64,000 nucleotides of DNA from Zobellia barbeyronii (lineage in GTDB: Bacteria; Bacteroidota; Bacteroidia; Flavobacteriales; Flavobacteriaceae), in NCBI RefSeq assembly GCF_018603515.1, contig NZ_JACATN010000001.1:744001-808000 (forward strand), given 5' to 3'. Shown here piece after piece: positions 1 through 9,741 of the stretch (positions within the stretch are counted from its first letter, which is position 1; each line of letters starts with the position of its first letter). The notes beneath the pieces were generated by a model. The model searched no databases. It saw only the letters and a program-made list of their open reading frames with translations, and was not told the DNA's origin. The position numbers and the translations under genes were made by a program.

Positions 1-2450
1 TCATCTATATTTCGCTTTTGATACGCTACTTCACCATTAAGGGTTTTAGTAGTGAACTTTTTATCCTTGGGCACCAAAATCTTTAAAGTATTTTTATGGA
101 TAGGGTGAAAAGAATCAAACTGAAAATAATCTACATGGTCTTTATAAAATCGTCCGCTATTGGCATAGCTGCTTTCATAATCTACATAAATGATATCTCC
201 TATCTCTAAGTTATTAAAAACAATACTAGAACCACTTTTTGAGGCCGGAACTATTTTTTTGTTCGGCTTAACGATTTCAGATTTAGTAATGTGATAGTTA
301 CCACTAAGACCTAGATTTACTTCCTTTAAAGATTCTATACCACTATCGCTAGTAATTTCAACCACGTAACGCGTCTGGGATTTTCCACCACCTTCTGGAT
401 ACAGCTGAAGCAAGCTTTCATCTAGCAAATAATTATAGCCATAGTTACCTATTACACCTTTATCTCTATTTTTGGCCATGAATTCATATATATCCGGCGT
501 CGCTACTTCTTCAAAATAATTTTTACCATTAGAGAGGTCATCTATTTTCTTTCGTAACGAAGTATTTGCCCCATTATGTTTCAATGACTTTTTATACCAA
601 CCCAAAGCTTCTTTTTTCTTTCCAGATTGCTCAAGAGCAGTTCCTTTTAATTCCATGGCAACAAAAGAGTACGGGAAGTTTTTAAGCATCTGGTCTATGT
701 AAGGCAGAGACTCTTCATACTTCTTGTATTCATGCTGATACGCTATGTAATCTGATAAGTAAATATTATCATGATCCACCAAATTGTAACGTTTTTCAAA
801 AAGAGCCAAAGCTTCTTTTTTTCTATCTTGTTTATTGTAAAAACCAGCAAGCGACTGCAATGCGCCATAGTCAAAATAGGTATCATCAATCTCTTCAAGT
901 ATTTTTATCGCCTTATCATCTTCATTCAAATAAGCCGAATAAATATTGAGATAAACCTTTAAAATACTAAGCTGATCCTTATAGTTTTCAGTAATTTTTT
1001 TTAAGGTTTCTTTTACCGCAGACTTGTCTTCTTGCCTGATATTCAGTAATAATTGAGCAGATTTTTTCAAAATATCCATATCTGTCGAAGCAGAAAATTC
1101 TTCTACAAAACCTTCAAATTCTGGTAAAGGCAGTTTAAACAGTTCTCTAGAATCTTCAAAGCGATAGATGTAAGACAAATAATATTGCTCGTCATCGCTT
1201 TCTATATTTTTCTGAAGTTCTTTAGCAGAAGTATAGTCCTTTTCTTTTGTGTAGCATTCAATAAGATATTTTCTTAAAAACGAGCTTTCAGGATATGCAT
1301 CTATCCAAGGTTGCAATGTTTCCTTGGCCTCATTAAATTTGGAATTCCTTAAATAGGCACTTACCAAACACACCGTATTGAAAAAATTGTTCGGGTCTTG
1401 CTTTAACCTGTTCTGAAAAAATTCTTCTACCGAATGCGGAAGTTCTTTGGGAGCAATAGCTTCTATTGAACTTTTTTTATAGGCACTTGGAGCTGCGTTA
1501 TATTTTAAATCGTTGAAAGCATTACCTTCTTCGTCCGTAATTCTAACAATGAAATAAGCAATCCCACTTTGATCGGCACTTTTAACCAAGAGACGGTTAT
1601 TACCAGAAGGAAGATTTACCAAAACATTATAGGCATCCATATCCGTTATACCATCATTAGTATTTTCATAGATCAATACATCATTTAACCACACTCTGGC
1701 AAAAGATGAACTTCCTAAGCGCACTACAGCTTTTTTAGCAGTTGGGTTTGTAATAAAAGTCTGGGCGTAATTTACGCCGCCACCATACTCCGAGTGGTTA
1801 GAATAATATTGATATGCATCTTTCTCACGACCTCTTTGGTCATACCAATTAACGAATCCGTTGCTGTTGGCATTAAAGTCCGTTGTAGAAGTTACATTCT
1901 TTTCAGGAGCATATTCCGTAGCCAAACCACTACCGTTTAAATTCTCGAAACTTCCACAAAATTGCCATGCTTTAATAGCTGGTATAGCATTATTCAGTTG
2001 ATCATACGTTCCCCAATCATCTGAATGCTGGGCTACAGCAGATTTTAAATATCGAAGCGATTCCTTTACGGTCGCATTTTTAATACGGTCTAATGGTATA
2101 CCATTTATATTAGTAATATTTTTTCTATTGAAACCCGTACTTAGATAAGAATCAAAAAAGAAACTCTGGTTCCATAAAGCATACAGATAGTATTCAAAAT
2201 CTGGTTGAGAAATTACATTCTCTATAAACCCATCTGCAGCGGTAAATGTACCGTTCTCGTTGGCTATGATTTCATTGGTTAATATATCTGATAAACTACC
2301 CTTATTCTTTTTCTGGAATTTGATTTGGGCTTCCTGTCGTTGATTCTTTAGGAGTAGTTGCCAATAAGAGTCAATTTTCTTGCTTTCTTGTGCTTGGGAA
2401 CAAGTTGCCGAAAAGACAAAGGCCACTAGTAGAAGACGGTAAAATCTCAT
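1..2450 (-). CDS. DUF3857 / TPR domain secreted protein (C-terminus outside window)
   Basis: The reading frame is open from an ATG at 2448-2450 to the left edge, about 816 residues, so the 3' part is missing. The first 20 or so residues form a signal peptide (MRFYRLLLVAFVF). The middle third has alternating helical segments of TPR type, for example around 'FNEAKETLQPWIDAYP' and 'KKKEALGWYKKSL'. The last 170 visible residues (from 'LLDESLLQLYPEGGG') resemble the start of a DUF3857 domain, which in Bacteroidota usually precedes a transglutaminase-like domain. Family members are large exported proteins of unknown function. The reaction, if any, cannot be judged because the transglutaminase part would lie outside the window. 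Identification rests on family resemblance recalled by eye. Confidence 0.75.
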   Translation of the reverse strand, partial: MRFYRLLLVAFVFSATCSQAQESKKIDSYWQLLLKNQRQEAQIKFQKKNKGSLSDILTNEIIANENGTFTAADGFIENVISQPDFEYYLYALWNQSFFFDSYLSTGFNRKNITNINGIPLDRIKNATVKESLRYLKSAVAQHSDDWGTYDQLNNAIPAIKAWQFCGSFENLNGSGLATEYAPEKNVTSTTDFNANSNGFVNWYDQRGREKDAYQYYSNHSEYGGGVNYAQTFITNPTAKKAVVRLGSSSFARVWLNDVLIYENTNDGITDMDAYNVLVNLPSGNNRLLVKSADQSGIAYFIVRITDEEGNAFNDLKYNAAPSAYKKSSIEAIAPKELPHSVEEFFQNRLKQDPNNFFNTVCLVSAYLRNSKFNEAKETLQPWIDAYPESSFLRKYLIECYTKEKDYTSAKELQKNIESDDEQYYLSYIYRFEDSRELFKLPLPEFEGFVEEFSASTDMDILKKSAQLLLNIRQEDKSAVKETLKKITENYKDQLSILKVYLNIYSAYLNEDDKAIKILEEIDDTYFDYGALQSLAGFYNKQDRKKEALALFEKRYNLVDHDNIYLSDYIAYQHEYKKYEESLPYIDQMLKNFPYSFVAMELKGTALEQSGKKKEALGWYKKSLKHNGANTSLRKKIDDLSNGKNYFEEVATPDIYEFMAKNRDKGVIGNYGYNYLLDESLLQLYPEGGGKSQTRYVVEITSDSGIESLKEVNLGLSGNYHITKSEIVKPNKKIVPASKSGSSIVFNNLEIGDIIYVDYESSYANSGRFYKDHVDYFQFDSFHPIHKNTLKILVPKDKKFTTKTLNGEVAYQKRNID

Positions 2451-2688
2451 GCGTAGGTAGGTTAATTAAGGTTTGGATAAATAATAACGCAACTTTTCTC
2501 CAAATGGTATGCCTTATTTCACGTCACATTAAAAATCAAGTATATCCAATACTTCCCTTTGTTGAAATTAAATACCACACAACGAATTTATACAATAAGC
2601 CAAAGCAACAGGCGTTGATTCATAAGGTGTTAGTAAATAGCACTTTCTTAAATCAGGAGACCCCAAATCCTCCTAAAAAAATAGAATT

Positions 2689-3105
2689 ATGAAAAAGCGC
2701 ATTGTATACCTACTTTGCAGTGTTGTTCTGGTAATATCAGCAAGCTGTTCAAAAGACAACGAAGAAGTTAGTCTTGTAAACGGAGAAGCAAAAATTTCTA
2801 ATGACACAGGAATTTCCTTTGCAAATTCAACAGGATTTTCAGCAGACTACGTAACTTTTAAGCTTAGACACGGTACTGGAGCAGAAAAAGAATACGGTCA
2901 AAGTCTAAAGACCTACAGTTTAACATTATTGGAACAAGGACCTCGCACCATTTATCAAGTAGAAGCATTTAACGACGGTGAACAAATTTCATTCAAATCG
3001 TTTACTTACAATGAAGATGGCAGCAAAAATGAGGTTAAATCAACTTCAATTATCGAAATAAAAGCGAATGAAGTTCTACAAATTGTTTTAGAAAATGTAG
3101 AGTAA
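2689..3105 (+). CDS. Small lipoprotein of unknown function
   Basis: A 138-residue protein with a clear lipoprotein signal: basic start (MKKR), hydrophobic core, then SASC with the lipidated Cys at about residue 20 and an acidic SKDNEE linker. The remainder is short beta-rich sequence ending in 'EVLQIVLENVE', compatible with a single immunoglobulin-like sandwich. No family recognised. It sits alone between the DUF3857 gene (divergent) and the symporter (convergent). The 2451-2688 spacer before it must hold both start regions, but I could not fix a -7 element there. Codon use looks like its neighbours, so a real gene is likely. Confidence 0.6.
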   Translation: MKKRIVYLLCSVVLVISASCSKDNEEVSLVNGEAKISNDTGISFANSTGFSADYVTFKLRHGTGAEKEYGQSLKTYSLTLLEQGPRTIYQVEAFNDGEQISFKSFTYNEDGSKNEVKSTSIIEIKANEVLQIVLENVE

Positions 3106-3129
3106 TTAACCTCTTCTTTGCAGACCGTA

Positions 3130-4941
3130 CTATAGAATATTTTCTTTCATTTTATTCCATGCCCTTATTAGCAGGAAGCCAGATATTACGGCTACTCCCG
3201 TAAGCAATAGTGCAGCTTCGGTTCTACCGTATATCCAATAACCCGTTGCGAACATAATGGTGTAGATAAGAACACACCCAAGAAGCATTGCGGTTATACC
3301 CTGCGGCACACTCCATTTTTCGTTGTCTTTGGTTATTTTTTCTCCGTCAGCATTAGCATCTTTTACCACTTTTGCCCAACCTGGACCACCTGGTTGAATT
3401 CGCGTATAAAATGAGCGAAGGGTCTCTTTAGATTCTGGTTGCGTCATAAATGTAGCCGATAACCATATGGCAGTTGTAACCAATACTACAAAAGGATACT
3501 CCATCCAATCTGGAAAAACTCCTGTTGTTTCAGCAAAAAGAAAAGGGCCTAAATCGGTTGTTTTTAATAATATGGATATAATTCCTGATGCAAACATGGC
3601 CGTAATTTCACTCCACGCATTAATTCGCCACCAAAACCATCTCAATATAAAAATGAGTCCAGTACCCGCTCCAAAGGTTAGTAATATATCAAATATCTGA
3701 AGTGCATTTTCAAGCGCCAAAGCTAGTCCCGCACTTAAAATCATAAGCACTACCGTAGAAATTCTACCCACGGCTACCATTTGTTTTTCTGTAGCATTTG
3801 GATTTACCTGCTGCTTATAAAAATCAAAAACAATATATGAGGACCCCCAGTTTAACTGTGTTGAAATGGTACTCATGTAAGCAGCAATCAAAGAAGCAAG
3901 AACTACACCTAAGAGCCCACTTGGTAATTTGGTTAACATGGCAGAATATGCCAAATCATGACCTAATTTGTCTTCAGCAATATGCGGAAAAGCTTCATGA
4001 ATACTTGCAACATCTGGGTACACTACCAATGATGCCAAAGCCACTAAAATCCATGGCCAAGGTCTAAGTGCGTAGTGCATAATATTAAAGAAGAAAGTGG
4101 CGCCAATAGCATGGTTTTCATCTTTTGCAGCCAACATTCTTTGTGCAATATAACCTCCACCACCTGGTTCCGCTCCTGGATACCAAGAACTCCACCATTG
4201 TACTGCCAGCGGAATAATAAAGAGAGTAATCAGCGCTTTCTTATTGCTAAAATCAGGTAGAATATTCAATTTGTCCGTCACATTTTCATTTGCCATCAAC
4301 GCCTCTATACCTCCTACTTCCGGAATATTCACCAGATAATATGCAGCTCCAATAGCACCTGCCATAGCAACAAAGAACAAAACAAAATCAGTATAAACAA
4401 CACCCTTAAAACCTCCAAGAGCACTAAACGTTACGGTAATTAAACCGGCACCAACTACAGTTTCCCATGGCTCAAGACCTAACATGATACCGCCAATCTT
4501 TATAGCTGCCAAGGTTACGGAAGCCATAGTAATAATATTGAATAACGCCCCTAAATAAATGGCGCGAAATTTTCTCAAGAAACTTGCAGGAGCTCCTCCG
4601 TAACGCATTTCATAAAACTCTAAATCCGTATTTACGTTAGATTTACGCCAAAGCTTAGCATATACAAAAACAGTCAAAAGACCCGTAATTAAAAAAGCCC
4701 ACCAAACCCAGTTACCGGATACACCGTTTGTTCTAACAATATCCGTAACCAAATTGGGTGTATCCGTAGAAAACGTAGTAGCTACCATTGAAAGCCCCAG
4801 TAACCACCAAGGCATTGTTCTGCCAGAAAGAAAAAACTCAGATGAATTCTTCCCAGATTTTTTAGAAACATAAAACCCTATACCTAAAACAATAGAGAAA
4901 AAAACAATGATGAAACTGTAGTCTAAAGTAGATAACTCCAT
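3130..4941 (-). CDS. Sodium:solute symporter family transporter (SSS)
   Basis: A 603-residue inner-membrane protein with about 13-14 hydrophobic segments. The N-terminus ('LDYSFIIVFFSIVLGIG') and the following 'SEFFLSGRTMPWWLLGLSM' are typical of the SSS family (sodium/glucose, proline and sialic acid symporters). It would use the sodium gradient to import a small organic solute. The substrate cannot be read from the sequence; sugars and sugar acids are common for flavobacterial members of this length. It is transcribed alone, divergent from the TauE/SafE gene, with 83 bp between the two start codons. A degenerate TATCTTTA lies at 4969-4976 on its strand and could be its -7 element. Confidence 0.85.
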   Translation of the reverse strand: MELSTLDYSFIIVFFSIVLGIGFYVSKKSGKNSSEFFLSGRTMPWWLLGLSMVATTFSTDTPNLVTDIVRTNGVSGNWVWWAFLITGLLTVFVYAKLWRKSNVNTDLEFYEMRYGGAPASFLRKFRAIYLGALFNIITMASVTLAAIKIGGIMLGLEPWETVVGAGLITVTFSALGGFKGVVYTDFVLFFVAMAGAIGAAYYLVNIPEVGGIEALMANENVTDKLNILPDFSNKKALITLFIIPLAVQWWSSWYPGAEPGGGGYIAQRMLAAKDENHAIGATFFFNIMHYALRPWPWILVALASLVVYPDVASIHEAFPHIAEDKLGHDLAYSAMLTKLPSGLLGVVLASLIAAYMSTISTQLNWGSSYIVFDFYKQQVNPNATEKQMVAVGRISTVVLMILSAGLALALENALQIFDILLTFGAGTGLIFILRWFWWRINAWSEITAMFASGIISILLKTTDLGPFLFAETTGVFPDWMEYPFVVLVTTAIWLSATFMTQPESKETLRSFYTRIQPGGPGWAKVVKDANADGEKITKDNEKWSVPQGITAMLLGCVLIYTIMFATGYWIYGRTEAALLLTGVAVISGFLLIRAWNKMKENIL

Positions 4942-4991
4942 TAATAATAAAGGGTTTTAGGTGAATCGTTAAAGATATTGTTTTTTTAGGA

Positions 4992-4999
4992 TACTTTTG
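4992..4999 (+). promoter_or_regulatory. -7 promoter element (TACTTTTG) of the TauE/SafE gene
   Basis: A perfect match to the Bacteroidota -7 consensus TAnnTTTG, 25 bp ahead of the GTG start at 5025, predicting a leader of roughly 20 nt. No convincing -33 TTG at the expected spacing. Confidence 0.45.
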
Positions 5000-5024
5000 C
5001 CCTTTATAAACCAAACCTATTCTT

Positions 5025-5780
5025 GTGCTTTTAACTACCACTTTTGATATTACACTTACCGCTTGGGCCCTTGCATTTACAGCCGCAACCGTTATCGGAC
5101 TCTCAAAGGCTGGCATTAAAGGAATTGCAATTGTTAATGTGACTCTAATGGCTCTTGCATTTACTGCAAAAGCTTCCACGGGCATAGTAGTTCCTCTACT
5201 GGTCGTAGGCGATATTTTTGCAGTAATCTATTATAATAGGCACGCCAATTGGACACATATTTTGAAATTTCTACCATGGATTTTGGTAGGTATTGTCTGT
5301 GGTGTCTTTATTGGAAACGATTTGGATGAAGGTCTTTTCAAAATTGCCATGGCCATTATAATCTTAGTAAGTGTGGTCATGATGTACTGGTGGGACAGAC
5401 GAAAATCACAAGCCGTACCCACGCATTGGCTTTTTGCAGGCTTAGTAGGAACTATTGCCGGTATTACTACTATGATAGGTAATTTAGGTGGCGCATTCAG
5501 TAACATTTACTTCTTGGCCATGCGCGTTCCAAAAAACGAATTTATAGGTACTGCCGCTTGGTTATTCCTTATAATTAATGTACTCAAATTACCCTTACAC
5601 ATTTTTGTTTGGGAGACCATAACCGTTGAAACCCTTCTGTTTGACTTGAAGTTGGTACCCGGCATTATTTTAGGTGTTTTCTTGGGTATCCGTCTAGTGA
5701 AGATCATCAAAGAAGATTTTTATCGAAAAATGATTTTGGTATTGACGGCCCTGGGTGCCGTAATGATTCTAATACGATAG
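5025..5780 (+). CDS. Sulfite exporter TauE/SafE family permease
   Basis: A 251-residue integral membrane protein with about eight hydrophobic helices. Two related halves each contain the family-type 'AATVIGLSKAGIKG' and 'AGITTMIGNLGGAF' glycine-rich segments. TauE/SafE proteins move sulfite, sulfoacetate or other organic anions across the inner membrane; the substrate is not predictable here. The start is GTG at 5025, since no ATG precedes the first helix, and it fits the TACTTTTG promoter element at 4992-4999. Monocistronic: the next plus-strand gene begins 330 bp later. Confidence 0.8.
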   Translation: MLLTTTFDITLTAWALAFTAATVIGLSKAGIKGIAIVNVTLMALAFTAKASTGIVVPLLVVGDIFAVIYYNRHANWTHILKFLPWILVGIVCGVFIGNDLDEGLFKIAMAIIILVSVVMMYWWDRRKSQAVPTHWLFAGLVGTIAGITTMIGNLGGAFSNIYFLAMRVPKNEFIGTAAWLFLIINVLKLPLHIFVWETITVETLLFDLKLVPGIILGVFLGIRLVKIIKEDFYRKMILVLTALGAVMILIR

Positions 5781-6110
5781 AAAATTTACAGATTGCCATT
5801 TCTCCCAATCACCAAAACCGTTTGCTTTGTTGTTTTTCGATTTTAAAATTGACATCCACCTAACAGAATTGTATATTGAACTCATCTTTTTTGTTGGGAT
5901 TGCCGTATATAACTACGGTTGCAGGGGCAAGCTTGTTAAGGCCAATGCAATTTTCTGTTAAAAGCGAATAAGACTTAGCCAAAACCATACTAAAGTAGAA
6001 ACTGACACGTTCGCTACTTATACGAAGACCCATCACGGGCACATTTTAAGGGGCAAATACCGACTAAAACCTATAATCCTAAATTATAGGAGCGGTGAAT
6101 TTTTATATCA
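5781..6110. other. 330-bp gene-poor spacer with possible DUF302-like remnant
   Basis: No intact gene. A 60-codon minus-strand frame (5860-6042) ends in 'KLAPATVVIYGNPNKKDE', which faintly resembles the 'ptrvlifGNPk' core of DUF302 proteins and could be a decayed fragment. This is weak. The spacer also carries the hairpin at 6070-6090. Confidence 0.3.
6070..6090 (+). repeat. Inverted repeat upstream of the metalloprotease gene
   Basis: Perfect 8-bp arms CCTATAAT (6070-6077) and ATTATAGG (6083-6090) around a 5-nt loop, ending 20 bp before the ATG at 6111. No T-run follows, so it is more likely an operator or 5' leader hairpin than a terminator. Confidence 0.4.
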
Positions 6111-8675
6111 ATGAAACAACTTTTTACATACATAGGGTTGCTACTGTTGGCTGTATCTTGCAGCACCATTGGCGTGGCTCGAAAATCAAACAAAAAAGGT
6201 AAAGTAGAAAGCCTAGCGGCAACGGGCGCTAAAGCTTACGACCGCTTAATTACTAGTGAAGCTGTATCTAAAGCAGGTCTCTTTGATGTCCACAAAGTAG
6301 GAGATAAGTATTATTTTGAAATACCCGATAGCCTTTTCAATCGTGAGATGCTTGTGGTAACAAGATTTATAAAAACACCTTCTGGAGGTGGAAACTACGG
6401 TGGAGAGAAAATTTCAGAAAACACCATAACCTTCGAAAAAGGTCCTTCAAATAATATTTTTCTTCGCATTGCCACATTGGTTAGCGCAGCTAGCGAAGAC
6501 GATGCCATATCAAAAGCGGTGAATAATTCTAACATCACCCCTATTCTTGAAGCTTTCACTATTAAGGCTACCAATGATGACAAGCAATCTCAAATAATAG
6601 ATGTAACGGATTTCATAAATGGCGAAAATCCCCTTTTAGCGCTTAGTGGCGACAAAAAGGACGATTACAAACTGACTTCCCTTGAAAAAGATAAATCCTA
6701 TATAAAGGAAATAAATTCATTTCCATTAAATACCGAAATAAAGACCGTTAAAACCTATAAGGCCAAATCGGGGTTAGACAAAAGAAAAGAACTTCCAGCA
6801 GCCATTCTTGCAGGAGTAGTTACTTTAGAAATCAATAATTCCTTTATTCTGCTTCCAAAGGTTCCTATGAGAAAAAGACTGTACGATGACCGTGTAGGTT
6901 ATTTTGCAAGCTCATATTTAGAATATGGCGATGACCAACAACAGGTAGATCGCAACACCTATATTCATAGATGGCGATTAGAACCTAAAGCCGAAGATTC
7001 CTTAAAATGGAAGCAAGGTGAGTTGGTAGAACCAAAAAATCCTATTGTCTATTATATTGATCCTGCTACTCCTAAAAAGTGGAGACCTTTTCTTATACAA
7101 GGAATAAACGATTGGCAAGTGGCTTTTGAACAGGCCGGATTTAAAAATGCAATTGTTGGAAAGCCTTGGCCAGAAAATGATAAAAGCATGAGTCTTGAAG
7201 ATTCTCGTTTTTCAGTTCTTCGTTATTTTGCTTCGCCTTCAAAAAATGCATACGGGCCCAATATTGTAGACCCTAGGAGTGGCGAAATATTGGAAAGTCA
7301 TATTGGGTGGTATCACAATCTTATGAGCCTATTGCATAGCTGGTATATGGTTCAAGCTGGTGCTGTTGATGAACGTGCTAGAAAAATGGAATATGATACG
7401 GAACTTATGGGGAACCTCATCCGTTTTGTAGCCTCTCATGAAGTTGGTCATACGTTAGGACTTAGACACAATATGGGGGCTAGCTCTGCAACTCCTGTGG
7501 AAAAATTACGTGATGCAGAATTTCTAAAAAAGAACGGACACACAAGTTCAATAATGGACTATGCTCGTTTTAATTATGTAGCGCAACCAGAAGATAGTAT
7601 TCCTGCGGAAGATTTAATGCCTCGCATAGGCGATTACGACAAATGGGCCATTCAATGGGGCTATTCTAGATTCGCAGATGACTTGTCTATTAAAGACGAG
7701 AAAGACCTTTTAAGCCAAATGGTAGTGGATAGCGTTTCATCCAATCCAAGGCTTTGGTTTGGTGGCGAAGGCCGTGATTTTGACCCTAGGTCTCAGACCG
7801 AAGATTTAGGTGATGATGCCATGCAGGCTAGTATGTACGGTATTCTAAACTTACAACGTATTGCACCTTTCTTGAAAAAATGGACACAAGAGAAAAGTAG
7901 CGATGACTATGCCAATCTAGATCAAATTTATAAGGACCTTGTTGGGCAGTATAGCGATTACATTTTTCATGTATCCAAAAATATTGCGGGTATTTATGTT
8001 ACTCCAAAAACCATGGGAGAAGAAGGTGAAGTGTACCGTCCTGTGGAAAAGCAAAAGCAAAAGCAGGCATTGGTCTTCTTGAATAATTATATCTTCAAAG
8101 AGCCTAAATGGTTGTTAAGAAACGATATACTAAATGCCATACAATCTCCGCAATCAAAAGAATCCGTTACGAAGACTATGGAAAGTATTATGCTCAATCT
8201 TTTAGGCGGAAGTCGATTAAGTAGAATGACATTTATTGCCGAACGTTACGAAGACGAAGACCCTTATCTTCCGCAAGATTATATGGATGATTTGAACCAG
8301 TTGGTTTGGGGAGATATGAATGTTTTCTACCAAACCAACGCCTACCGAAGAAAATTACAGAAATCATATGTCTCTAACTTAATTACCCTCTACAAACCCG
8401 ATGAAGCAGAAGGGATGGTAGAAGGTATTTTAGCTAAACTTTCTGAAGGCTATACGTCCAATACGGATGTTCGCTCTTTAGCATTAGATAACCTTATAAA
8501 TCTTCAAGGTAAAATTAAGAGAACCATTCCTGTAATGACGGACAGGCTAACCATTGCCCATTTAAATTACTTGAAAAGAGAAATAGAATCGGTTGTGGGT
8601 GAGACAAAAGATGTTGATCCTTTATTCATTCCATTCCGAAGGGATATCTCTATTCAGGAGAGTAAAGAAAACTAG
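6111..8675 (+). CDS. Zinc-dependent metalloprotease, DUF5117 family lipoprotein
   Basis: An 854-residue protein with a lipoprotein signal (hydrophobic core then AVSC, Cys at about 17), placing it on the cell surface or in the periplasm. The extended zinc-binding site HEVGHTLGLRH is present: H443, E444, H447 and H453, the HExxHxxGxxH signature of the metzincin clan. The N-terminal part (residues 80-330) and the region after the zinc site match the DUF5117/DUF4953 arrangement common in Bacteroidota. It probably degrades peptides outside the cytoplasm. It converges on the dgcA-like gene with only 4 bp between stops, so it is not co-transcribed with it. A peptide-supply role for the adjacent operon is inference only. 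Confidence 0.85.
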   Translation: MKQLFTYIGLLLLAVSCSTIGVARKSNKKGKVESLAATGAKAYDRLITSEAVSKAGLFDVHKVGDKYYFEIPDSLFNREMLVVTRFIKTPSGGGNYGGEKISENTITFEKGPSNNIFLRIATLVSAASEDDAISKAVNNSNITPILEAFTIKATNDDKQSQIIDVTDFINGENPLLALSGDKKDDYKLTSLEKDKSYIKEINSFPLNTEIKTVKTYKAKSGLDKRKELPAAILAGVVTLEINNSFILLPKVPMRKRLYDDRVGYFASSYLEYGDDQQQVDRNTYIHRWRLEPKAEDSLKWKQGELVEPKNPIVYYIDPATPKKWRPFLIQGINDWQVAFEQAGFKNAIVGKPWPENDKSMSLEDSRFSVLRYFASPSKNAYGPNIVDPRSGEILESHIGWYHNLMSLLHSWYMVQAGAVDERARKMEYDTELMGNLIRFVASHEVGHTLGLRHNMGASSATPVEKLRDAEFLKKNGHTSSIMDYARFNYVAQPEDSIPAEDLMPRIGDYDKWAIQWGYSRFADDLSIKDEKDLLSQMVVDSVSSNPRLWFGGEGRDFDPRSQTEDLGDDAMQASMYGILNLQRIAPFLKKWTQEKSSDDYANLDQIYKDLVGQYSDYIFHVSKNIAGIYVTPKTMGEEGEVYRPVEKQKQKQALVFLNNYIFKEPKWLLRNDILNAIQSPQSKESVTKTMESIMLNLLGGSRLSRMTFIAERYEDEDPYLPQDYMDDLNQLVWGDMNVFYQTNAYRRKLQKSYVSNLITLYKPDEAEGMVEGILAKLSEGYTSNTDVRSLALDNLINLQGKIKRTIPVMTDRLTIAHLNYLKREIESVVGETKDVDPLFIPFRRDISIQESKEN

Positions 8676-8679
8676 TCAA

Positions 8680-9741
8680 TTACAAACTTATTTTTCCTAA
8701 TCCTGGAGCATCCGATGGGTATAGGACGCCTTTTTCTAATCTGAACAAACCTTTAAAAGGGTCATCCACCACATCTAAATGCCCATCTAAATCGGCATAC
8801 CGGATATTGGGTCTGGAAAGTGCAAAATGAAGTCCTGCGGATATACCTAAAGCACATTCATCATTGCAACCCACCATGGTTTCAATACCAGCTGATTTTG
8901 CTACGGAATTAATATGCATTCCCTCAAAAATGCCTCCAACCTTCATCAGCTTAATATTCACCATATCTACCCGTTCATTTTGGGCAAGTCTGAAAACATC
9001 AGTAAGGGTTTTTAAACTTTCATCGGCCATTAACGGTATGTCTATCTGATCCATAACCTGGCCCAAGCGCTCTTCCTTTTCCTGTTTCGTAGGCTGTTCA
9101 AAAATTTCGATTCCAATTTGACTTGTTGCCTTTACGAATGCAACAGAATCAACCACCGTATATCCTTGATTTCCATCAAATCGGAAAGTAACCTCAGGAA
9201 ATTTCTCATGTAACAACGTCATTTTTTCAATGTCATCCGCAAGGCTATGTCCCCCTTTAACTTTCAGGATAGAAAAACCCTGCTGTACAAAATCCTTTGC
9301 TTGCGCCAGAGTGTCATCTAAAGATAAAATACCAATCGTTATACTTGTGGCAATGCTCTGGCGGTAACCGCCTAAAAACTTATAAAGTGGTACATCTGCC
9401 TTTTTAGACATTAAGTCATAAAGTGCCATATCTACCATGGCCAAGGAAGATGATTTTCTTCCTAAAAGCTTTTTAAGCTCCATTAAGAGAAAGGCATAGG
9501 TAAAAGGGTCCTTGCCTTTTAGGTAGGGAATGATAAGCTCTTTTAGAGCCATCTCTACTTCTTTGGGGTGTTCTCCTGTTACACTCTTATCAGGAGCCCC
9601 GCAACCGTATCCTACAATAGCACTATCTGTCTCAATTTTAAGTATAAAATTTACCGTATTATCTATCGTTTCATAAGCGATAGTATAAGGTTCTGAGAGT
9701 TTTAGATCAAGCCTCTCATAAGACACATTTGTTATTTTCAT
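8680..9741 (-). CDS. dgcA: Dipeptide epimerase / N-acetyl-D-glutamate racemase-like (enolase superfamily)
   Basis: A 353-residue enzyme of the muconate-lactonizing subgroup of the enolase superfamily. The catalytic KxK motif is at K160-V-K162, the second base lysine at K264 ('NIKLMKVGG'), and metal ligands lie in 'FRFDGNQGY', 'EIFEQP' and 'LMADESL'. Family members epimerise L-Ala-D/L-Glu dipeptides; the subgroup encoded beside DgcN is assigned to racemising N-acetyl-D-glutamate. Its ATG overlaps the dgcN-like stop by 4 bp (ATGA), implying translational coupling and joint function. Which substrate is used here cannot be decided from sequence alone. Cytoplasmic. Confidence 0.8.
   Translation of the reverse strand: MKITNVSYERLDLKLSEPYTIAYETIDNTVNFILKIETDSAIVGYGCGAPDKSVTGEHPKEVEMALKELIIPYLKGKDPFTYAFLLMELKKLLGRKSSSLAMVDMALYDLMSKKADVPLYKFLGGYRQSIATSITIGILSLDDTLAQAKDFVQQGFSILKVKGGHSLADDIEKMTLLHEKFPEVTFRFDGNQGYTVVDSVAFVKATSQIGIEIFEQPTKQEKEERLGQVMDQIDIPLMADESLKTLTDVFRLAQNERVDMVNIKLMKVGGIFEGMHINSVAKSAGIETMVGCNDECALGISAGLHFALSRPNIRYADLDGHLDVVDDPFKGLFRLEKGVLYPSDAPGLGKISL

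Noticed and set aside
771-962. 63-residue plus-strand frame inside the DUF3857 gene
   Set aside because: It lies opposite a clearly coding frame and has low-complexity hydrophobic sequence only.
2390-2692. 100-residue plus-strand frame overlapping the lipoprotein start
   Set aside because: It crosses the start of the DUF3857 gene on the other strand, has no signal or motif and ends inside the lipoprotein start. It is a shadow frame.
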